Below, piece after piece: positions 56,574-64,000 of a stretch of 64,000 nt of DNA (its first letter is position 1; every line of letters begins with the position of its first letter). Made by a program: the position numbers and the translations under genes. This stretch comes from Heliocybe sulcata (taxonomy: Eukaryota; Basidiomycota; Agaricomycetes; Gloeophyllales; Gloeophyllaceae): positions 551,370 to 615,369 of the forward strand of contig ML213506.1 of NCBI GenBank assembly GCA_004369045.1, given 5' to 3'. Under the pieces are notes generated by a model. That model was not told the origin of the DNA and searched no databases. It saw nothing but the letters and a program-made list of their open reading frames with translations.

Positions 56574-57981
56574 GGTCAGAGCCAGGAACGAAAAGCGCAC
56601 GAAGCGTGCAGTGGGCACAAGACGGCGAACTCAGAAAATCCGCCTTTCAATTACATACATTGCCGCACCCACAAGCGACAACATGCGCAAATAAGGCCCT
56701 CCTGCCTTGGCGAACGTCGGCGTCGCGGAAGAGAACCAACACATTGTTCTCGACGCTATGGCTGGCCACGGTGCGTGTCTCAGCCGATAGGTAACGGTCG
56801 GATATTGATGCACGGGATATTCGTTACCAGGACCTGCTACAGGGGGCTTTCACCCTCATTTGCCCGGCTTCAGACATCACTTCCTTGCCAAAGCTCTCGG
56901 AGCAACGATGTGGTTCTTCATGTTCTACAGATTTCGGTGCGTTCTCTCGATAGTCTAGCAGAAGAGCTGCTCATTACTCTTCCCGTGACTTGTCTACCAG
57001 TGAGGACGGCGCTAAATTATTGGTACGATGACGATCCGCTGATTTCCATGGCATACGCCGTTTGACTGATCAATCCATGTTTCCATGTTTATTGCAGCAA
57101 CTAGGCCATCCATGGGAGACGCACGGGCACGGCTCCGGTATTGGACCGACTGAGGAGGAGATTGGAGAGAGGCCCTAGTTTGGATACGCTGTGTAAAGCT
57201 CGCGCTTCGTATGCAACGCCCCGTAACTTCTGAGCTAGATTGCTGTGACGGACTGAGGGAACCTCAAGTGAGTCAATAATGAATCATGTTGTGGAACCGT
57301 TTCCTTTTTAGTGTTTCACCGGCTCCCTGCTCTCCTTCAACCCACGTTCGCTGGCCCGCTTCCCTTGTGAAGCTGCGTTCGCCATATCACTTGTGTTTTC
57401 CATATTATACGCTCAGCACTCTCGCATGTCCTGTACTGCGGTTGGTGAGGGTTCGTTGAGATATCACCAACACTTCAAGGCGTCTGCTGGGCTCTCCCGG
57501 TAGTCCTTTCAATACCGTCCTCAATCTGCCTCGGTGAACAGTTACATGAAATTGTAACCTGTCCGATCCGCCTATTGCTGGATACCTCAATTATTTCGTT
57601 TAAGCCCTGCCATCTTGGTCGTCGTATTTTGACCTGGCTATGAATCACCAGCGTGAAGGGTCCTAGCGCCCGGGCTTAAATCCCTATCTTCAGGCTATTA
57701 TGCTCGATGCTCTTGGGCCTCCGTTCTGTGAACCTTGCTGCTACATATGTACAGCTCTGTTCTATTCATGATCCCGCAAAAGACCTGTGCAGACTCGTTG
57801 CGAAGCTGGGCCTCAGCGTGACAGCGTTGTGGAAGTCACAATATGTCACAAGCTGTGTACTCCACGTGTAATGATGTAAGGGCGCGTCGTGGCTTCACGT
57901 GCGCCCCTAATAGGCACCAAAATCAGTGATGCGTCCCCTCCACTCTGAACGATCTCAACGACTTCTTCAACGTCCACGACG
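56574..57981. other. Divergent intergenic region, 1.4 kb
   Basis: No supported gene on either strand between the large orphan and SCS3. The right end is the SCS3 promoter with two CACGTG boxes. Confidence 0.4.
57863..57901. promoter_or_regulatory. Pair of CACGTG E-boxes upstream of SCS3
   Basis: CACGTG occurs at 57863-57868 and 57896-57901, 33 bp apart and 81-119 bp before the SCS3 start. This core is bound by bHLH factors (Cbf1, Pho4, Ino2/Ino4 relatives). Binding here is inferred only from sequence and position. Confidence 0.45.
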
Positions 57982-58885
57982 ATGCCCGACGCCCGCATAA
58001 CCGCGTTTACCATCACAACACTTGTTGTCGCGGTCGGCACACTCTACTCAGTAGTCTACGCGACGTACCTCGACACATCCAATCCGGCCATTACCTCCCT
58101 GCCTCACCACCTCGCCGCGACAGACTACTTCGCTTCCAAAACCAATCCGCTCAATGTCTACTTCATCAAGTATGCGTGGGCATGGACGTCACTTGCGTTC
58201 TTTGCGCTGTTCGTGACCAGTCCTGAGAAGGCGCAGACATGGGAACGAGTAGGAAAATGGCTAGCAGAGACCGGCGTATGGATGGTCTTCACGTCGTGGT
58301 TCTTTGGCCCGGCACTTTTGGAGAGGCTTATTGCTGCGTCGGGTGGTGAATGTGTTGTGCAATTGCCATCAGGCTACCTGCTCTCGGTACCAGATGAATA
58401 CTGCTACACGAAGTCAAGCATCTCCCCGGCGAGCCATCCATCCTTATTCGCTGCGTCCTTACTCGTTCCTGAAGCGGGTGATTTGAACATGAAGCCAAGA
58501 CTGAGAAGAGGGCATGACGTATCCGGACACGTCTTCCTGCTCGTCATGTCCACTCTCTTCCTCGTCGACCAGCTCCGAGCCTCGTTTCGCCCAGGTATTA
58601 TGCGCTGGTCAGACCCGCACAAATATGCAATGGCATTCTCCACGACGTTGCTTGCGGTATGGCTCTTTGCCAGTTACACAACGAGCGTGTATTTCCACAC
58701 ACCTTTCGAGAAGTTCACTGGGTACTGTAAGTCGATTCATAGAAACCCTTTCCTTCAGCAAACTGACGGCTATTGCAGTATTGGGTGTCGCTGGCTTTGC
58801 GATAACGCTAGCACCGATCTTCAATAGTCCAGAAGCGAAGACGCCCGTCAGCTCCACGGTTGATGCCAAGGCTCACGAGAGCTAA
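57982..58885 (+). CDS. SCS3: FIT2-family ER membrane protein (fat storage-inducing)
   Basis: Two exons (57982-58726, 58779-58885) give 283 aa. The protein has about six hydrophobic segments and the family signatures RRGHDVSGHVFLL and the later TSVYFHTPFEKFTGY, whose His residues match the proposed catalytic pair of FIT2. FIT2/Scs3 proteins sit in the ER, hydrolyse acyl-CoA, and are needed for lipid droplet budding; yeast Scs3 mutants need inositol. The start is the first ATG after a CT-rich leader. Two CACGTG boxes lie upstream. Confidence 0.93.
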
Positions 58886-59480
58886 GGAAAGACGGGGTGC
58901 TTTATGTTGAAGAAGATATCGTCAACGCTGTATTTTATTGTGCGTGTCTTGATGTCTACTGTTGTCTATCGTGCTCACCATACCCTGATAGAATCTAATA
59001 ATTTAACGCTTATCTTGGACAATTGTATCTGACGACGTAGCGCCAATGTAATCGCATCGAGTCGAGTGTATCCCTTGCTATCCCTTGCTTCATTTGTTGT
59101 GTCAGACATGCGCAGAATGCGAGCAAGGTATGTTTCAATTCTGACTATGATATCGTCATACGGTCAGATACTTGTCCTCAACTGATAGTCATAAGATCAA
59201 CTTGCAAGTCACAGTCAGCACATAGGATATGATGAATATGCAGAGATAAATAATCTCGTAGACTCAGTAAATATACAAGATGAACTTAGGAGTATACAGC
59301 TGCATGCTGGAGCTGGAGCGCATCGAGCAGCTGCTGATTGAACTCATACAAAAATGTTGCTGGGGAATTATAGTGTCGTCTATGTACTTCCAACGATTTA
59401 TTACATCCAGGCTTTATGTATACAGTCGTGGAGCGCTCTGGCGCATTCCAAGACGAGGACTGCATGCCATGATACCCCCA
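58886..59480. other. Convergent intergenic spacer
   Basis: Contains the 3' flanks of SCS3 and the P450 gene. The short frame from 59,280 on the + strand has no recognisable content. Confidence 0.4.
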
Positions 59481-61530
59481 TCATTCCGCTGGTCTGCGAT
59501 ATATCCCATCCCCTAATTCCGAGAGGCTATCCCATTCACGTCGGATCGCATCCGCGTGCTCCTCTGATCTCGGAACCACTCGTACAGGGAATTCTCGAGG
59601 TTCACTGAATGTGACGGTCACTACGATCCCCAAGCTAGGTACGATATGGAGGTACTTACGTTATAAGCTCCCCGGCCCAATTCTCTGGATTGTATGGATC
59701 AGGTCTCGCAGGTCGTTGCGTGGTCTCGTCAATATCCGGGTGAATATCAAACGCCCATATAAGGCGGACGATGGCAATCCATACCGAAGCTGCTCCGAGG
59801 GCACGTCCAGGGCATATTCTGCGGCATGTTAACCAGATTACTATCAGTAAGAATCGATGCACTTCGCACCTGCGGCCGAAGCCAAAACCGAAGTGACCTT
59901 CAAGCAGGGACGCCCTGTTAAGGCCGGATTCCTGCCCAGTCCAACGTCTAGGCTCGAAGACTTTCGGGTTGTCATAAGTCTAAAAAGCCTTCGGCTTCAG
60001 GAATCAAGCCAGTTCATGATTGTCAACGACTCACCCACCTCTTCATCGTGATGCATAGCCCATATATTAGCAATGACAGTTGTTCCCTCTGTGATACGAT
60101 AATCTTGGTAGGTATCATCTCTATCCAATCGCTACTGAAATTAGCCTCGTGGAGTCCGCCGGGGCAGTCAGACACTTACATGCGGAATGCCTGCCGGAAC
60201 TGCAGGTCCCCATCGTAGGACTTCCTTTACCAAACCAGTACAGTATGGAAGACTCTCTAAGTCCTGCAGCATCGGAGCACGGTCGTGTAGGATGGCATCC
60301 ATCTCACTCCGTGCGATTTTCACAGTTTCTGGGTAAAGGACGGCCGCAGCCAGGAACCATAGAACCTCTCCGGAGGTCGTGCCTGCGCCAGCCTCGAAAG
60401 CGGTGCCTGCGACTGTACTGATGGTTTGTGGATATCAAATTCAGGAACGAATGTGCCACATACGGTAAGCAATACTTTCATCGTCCAGATTCAGTTTCTC
60501 TTGCTGCGCCCAGAGACGAGCTGTAAAACATTCTGTAGAAACATCGCCCTGTGAGACACGCTGCAAGACATCCTTAGCCAGTCCCCCATATATCTACTCC
60601 ACTTCAGTACATCATCTGCTGACTTTCGGAGGACAATACACACAGCGGTCGTACGCTTATATCCCTGTAGTGCATGCTTCCTCCAAGGCGCAAGCACGTC
60701 GGGCAACTTGTCCAATATGGGTAATGAGTCTACGAGGTGAGCACCAGGTCGAACATGATGATCGATATCAAAGATAGCACCAAGAATGTTCTTTAGATCT
60801 TCATCATTGCCCTCCAACCTCCTGCCATACGCAAGGGAATATATGAGCGCGGAAGCATATCGTTTGATGTTAAGGAACACATCCTCCGGCTTGATGAGCA
60901 TGTCGTAGGTTAACTTGCATGCCTCAACTTCTTGATGCACATCATATGCCCCCGCATCTTCCGCACCATCAGAGCTAGCACACTTCCATAGATGCATGAC
61001 GGCCGACTCACTGCGAGATTGCAGCATATGATGAAATGCAGCTCTGAGGTGCTTCAAGTGATCGCCGTATGGGAGAAATACCAGCCTGCGATTCTGAGAC
61101 CAGTACTTCCCAGCGAACACCAGATTCGGCCGTGAAGAATAAATGGATGCTCTTTTTCCGAGCTGTAGTGGGCTATCAGTGGCACAGAAAATCATTAGAT
61201 GCCATATCACACCAATTCAACTGCATCGCTGCCTCGATTCAGAATGAGTACCCTCTCTCCCACTATGGAGAAGCTTATAAGAGGACCTGCCCCGAATTGA
61301 GGACGCAGACTCTTCGCTATGGCTAATGAGAGCTCACCAAATCTTTTCCCTAGAGTTCTGAAATAGAACCAGGCTTTTGTAGCGGGCACCTCCAAAACAT
61401 TGCCCAAGATCGGTAGACCCCGCGGCCCGGGAACTAGCCCCCGACCTTGCTTCGAGCGGACCAGCACTATGGTCAAGAGAAACAGTGAAATAAACAGTGC
61501 CCCTGTAGGATACTGGCTAGCCAGCTTCAT
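59481..61530 (-). CDS. Cytochrome P450 monooxygenase
   Basis: Nine exons (61530-61338, 61286-61213, 61162-60644, 60593-60464, 60412-60180, 60131-60039, 59979-59870, 59818-59660, 59604-59481) give 544 aa in unbroken phase. An N-terminal membrane anchor (FISLFLLTIVLV) is followed by the Pro-rich hinge GPRGLPILGN, SIYSSRPNLVF, the I-helix AGTAFEAGAGTTSGE, the K-helix KEVLRW, EPRRW, and the heme loop FGFGRRICPGR with the Cys ligand. Fungal microsomal P450s oxidise lipophilic substrates in secondary or xenobiotic metabolism; the substrate here is unknown and there is no biosynthetic cluster around it. The heme loop is split by an intron between Arg codons. Confidence 0.94.
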
Positions 61531-62149
61531 GTTGTGCGAGAAGACCAGACGAAGACTGCAATAGGCGCGTGAGGGAGATATTGAACACAGACACCGCACG
61601 CAGCTGTCTTTTGAGTGGACCTGGGCGCCCCTCTGAGGTCTCGAGATAACTATGTTCCTCGTTCTGTTCAGCGCTTGGTCGTGTCTGCTTTTGTCAGAAC
61701 TGACTCCGCTTCAGGTGAGGACACGAGACCTGGCATCATATACATGGATGCTACGTTCCCAGCGCCTCGAGCTATCTCCTGGGAGCCATTCAACCATTCC
61801 ACATTTGACAACGCGGTGATGACCTTTGATATAAGTATAGACTTACACTGGAGCCCGGTGGTGATCTCTGGATTCGAAGACGCCGAGCTGCCGATTTAGC
61901 CAGATAAGAGGTGTCAAGAGCTATTACAAGCTTCGGTTCTTAGCAGGATACCACTCGAAGAACGCCGAATGTAGAGGCGAGAGGGCACCTTGCGGCTGTT
62001 CTGTCCTCGGTCTGTCAAGGGAGTGTACTTCTCCATTTCGTTGATCTCTGCAAAATGAAGGGTTGATTCCGCAATACTGCTGTTTCATATTAAGGCTTAT
62101 CGCCAGAGTATCGACTTCTCAAACCTAAAGCCAATGACAAGCCCTTTAC
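61531..62149. other. Intergenic, P450 promoter side
   Basis: No supported gene. The frame at 61,615-61,899 on the + strand has no domain or splice support. Confidence 0.4.
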
Positions 62150-63129
62150 CTAAACGATGGTGATAGTCAAAAGAGTGACAATCCCGTCCTGAGCGATACC
62201 TGTTCCATCGCGCAATGTGAATAACTTGACTAAACCATTCAACCAGCGCGCTGGCTAGGGAAGGGGCACGTACCATGGTTAACGCCAGTCGCACCTGCAG
62301 CGAGTAAGCCAGTGACGTTGCGGGCAGTCGTGCTGTACGTGACGCCGCCATGGCTTTTGGTGCCCAGTGCGTTCTGAACGAGCTCGTTCCTAGGATGAAA
62401 TGATCAACCAACAGAAGTACACAAGACGTACAACCCGATAATCACCTGCCGACGTCGTATCCGTCATCAACAATGGTATGGTGATCTGTGACGGGCTTCT
62501 CCTTGGAGGCACTGCGTCACAAGTATATCAGTCGCACATTGCAAGACGTACAAGGAGTAGAAGAGGACCAGTACTCACGCAAGGAACAGAGCACCACTGT
62601 TAGCCGCGGTACCGTTCTGCTTCCACACCCTGAAGTGGTTGCCGCCAACGATACTCTCCCAGCACGTCCCCACGCCGGTGTTGTGGTAGTCTTGGCGGAG
62701 CTCGACGAGCTGGTCCGTGGAGCCGTTGCCGTCGCCCAGGTTGGCAGTTTGGGGGTCACCGGAGTGGAGGCCAAAGCATTCCTCCGAGCTGAATTGTATG
62801 GATTGATATTGTGGCCTAGACGTAGTGTAAGAAGCCGGCACGTACTATCCAACGGCACGAGCCCAGTTCACGACGCCGTCGGTGGTGAGGACGTCAGGAG
62901 ACGACTGGCCGGATATAATGACCTATGCGCATAAGTTAGAGGACGTCGGCCGAAACAAAGTTGAAGTATGTGGGCATACGTTCAGAGGCTCTCCAAGTCC
63001 GCCACCGACGCTATCAAGCATAGAGCCCCCGTTTGCAGCGGGGTTATAGAAGTCCACTGCGCGGCGCTGTAAGGTTGCAGCCCTGGCCAAGCCAGCAAGA
63101 AGAACGAAGGACAAAAACTTGGTGAACAT
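62150..63129 (-). CDS. Small secreted orphan protein
   Basis: Six exons (63129-62980, 62922-62846, 62788-62579, 62511-62446, 62389-62274, 62199-62150) give 222 aa. Residues 1-18 form a signal peptide (FTKFLSFVLLAGLARA). The mature part is rich in Asn/Gly/Thr, has only two cysteines after the signal (ECFGLH; GTCWESI), a conserved-looking GGNHFRVWKQNG, and a C-terminus GIAQDGIVTLLTITIV. I believe similar uncharacterised secreted proteins occur in other basidiomycetes, but I know no function. An in-frame ATG upstream (63177) would add residues before the signal peptide, so 63129 is preferred. Confidence 0.85.
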
Positions 63130-63828
63130 TTCCGGCCTAAACAAAGGAGTGTGGTGGGACGTGGAGTGGAGGACCAAGCCCAGGTGAAGATGCTCTTATG
63201 CTGAATTCACAGTAAATGAAGGTTTGATGTTCACGGTTGACCTGACCGGCGGATTGGCTCTACGATGTTGGAGGCACAGGAACTCCGAGATCGCCATAGA
63301 GAATCCATAACGACCACGGTCGTAGCAAGCGTAACATGCGCGAATCCTCCGAAGCATCGTGCCGGTGGCCGCCAAGAGAGTCACAAGGCAGAATATTCAC
63401 AGAACTTGGCGTCAATAGTTAAAGCATGTGCACGAAGACATTAATTCTCTCGTTGGCCAGCTAATGGATCTGTAGGGATTGGTCCTTGATATCAGTGCAA
63501 GTACTGTGTTCCGTGCAGGTTTTCACGACTCTTCCAGGAGATGAAAGTCAGTACGGATGACAATATATTCCGGTACTGGTGGAAGCCGGCAGAGAGTCCT
63601 TAAGAGAAGGTTTAAGACGAGAACAGGATATTCATGAAGCTGAAGTGTGGCTCGAGGGCTTCTTGACTTCTGACCAAGTGGCACCCTTCCGGGGTCTCAC
63701 CCACCTGAGTCGTTTAGCGTACTTTCTCACTAATTCTTCCTTCTAGGCGACAGCTCCTTCTCTTTCCTCTAAGCTTCTATTCCTCGAGATCTCAGCAAGT
63801 GCCCCGTATTGCATAGAACAAACAAGGA
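63130..63828. other. Divergent intergenic region
   Basis: No gene seen. A CT-rich run near 63,720-63,780 probably belongs to the leader of the next + strand gene. Confidence 0.4.
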
Positions 63829-64000
63829 ATGCCCGGGAAAGGGTCCAACCCGCCATCGACAGCGGGAGGACGCGCGTCGACGACCCCAGCCACCCGTAGT
63901 TCGACTCGCACAGCCACCATACCGGTCGTAACCGGCACGGTCAAGGACGCTGCAACGGCACGAGAATATCTAGTAAAAAGTGGCCTCGCGCTCGAAACGG
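63829..64000 (+). CDS. 5' end of an unidentified gene (partial)
   Basis: An open frame starts at ATG 63829 behind a CT-rich leader and stays open to the window edge (57 codons). It is Ser/Thr/Ala/Arg-rich at first (GGRASTTPATRSSTRTA), then more ordered (KDAATAREYLVKSGLALE). The function cannot be judged from this fragment. Confidence 0.5.
   Translation, partial: MPGKGSNPPSTAGGRASTTPATRSSTRTATIPVVTGTVKDAATAREYLVKSGLALET

Noticed and set aside
1-64000. CRISPR arrays, operons, prokaryotic mobile elements
   Set aside because: The sequence is eukaryotic with dense spliceosomal introns; no regular spaced repeats or bacterial signals were seen.

Overview
The window is a stretch of nuclear chromosome from a filamentous basidiomycete, probably an Agaricomycete of polypore type. 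Reasons: roughly 140 spliceosomal introns, nearly all 45-65 nt, interrupt almost every gene; genes lie on both strands with short spacers; the gene set is typical fungal housekeeping (Arp2/3 subunit, FKBP, CCT chaperonin, RPS8, UGPase, CPA1) plus basidiomycete-style extras (cytochrome P450, GH17, small secreted orphan). No prokaryotic, organellar or viral signature was seen. Gene models were built by hand from exon phase, splice sites and family knowledge; multi-exon coordinates are spans, with exons listed in the evidence.

Layout. 1-238: 3' end of an unrecognised + gene. 1.3-2.7 kb: secreted GH17 enzyme. 3.4-5.1 kb: basic nuclear orphan. 6.1-7.6 kb: RRM-like/coiled-coil orphan. 7.9-9.2 kb (-): SMC5/6 subunit NSE4, sharing a 315-bp divergent promoter with 9.5-14.6 kb (+): HLTF/SMARCA3-type SNF2-RING helicase in 33 exons; both are DNA-repair genes and the promoter holds a palindrome of MluI cell-cycle boxes. 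14.6-15.9 kb: dead amino-acid permease. 16.2-17.0 kb (-): ARPC4, 128 bp from divergent 17.2-18.8 kb FPR4-type nucleolar FKBP. 18.8-23.4 kb: gene-poor. 23.4-24.9 kb (-): SDR oxidoreductase. 24.9-28.3 kb: repeat-bearing, gene-poor.

28.3-31.7 kb (-): SET9 H4K20 methyltransferase. 32.3-33.3 kb (-): RPS8. 34.4-36.7 kb (+): divergent UGPase paralogue; 36.9-38.9 kb (-): CCT6; 40.2-42.0 kb (-): canonical UGP1. 43.0-47.4 kb (-): tandem pair of TED1/CDC1-like metallophosphoesterases. 47.8-49.4 kb (-): BSD-domain protein. 49.65-51.1 kb (-): CPA1, preceded by an intron-split arginine attenuator peptide uORF. 51.5-56.6 kb (-): 1,555-aa nuclear orphan. 58.0-58.9 kb (+): SCS3/FIT2. 59.5-61.5 kb (-): cytochrome P450. 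62.2-63.1 kb (-): small secreted orphan. 63.8 kb to the end (+): start of a further gene.

No single new multi-gene system stands out. The most interesting points are the regulatory uORF of CPA1, a UGPase paralogue that lost a nucleotide-binding lysine, a metallophosphoesterase tandem in which one copy has GNED instead of GNHD, the cell-cycle palindrome between NSE4 and HLTF, and unusual splicing: several GC-AG introns and coding exons of 3, 4, 6, 9 and 10 nt.
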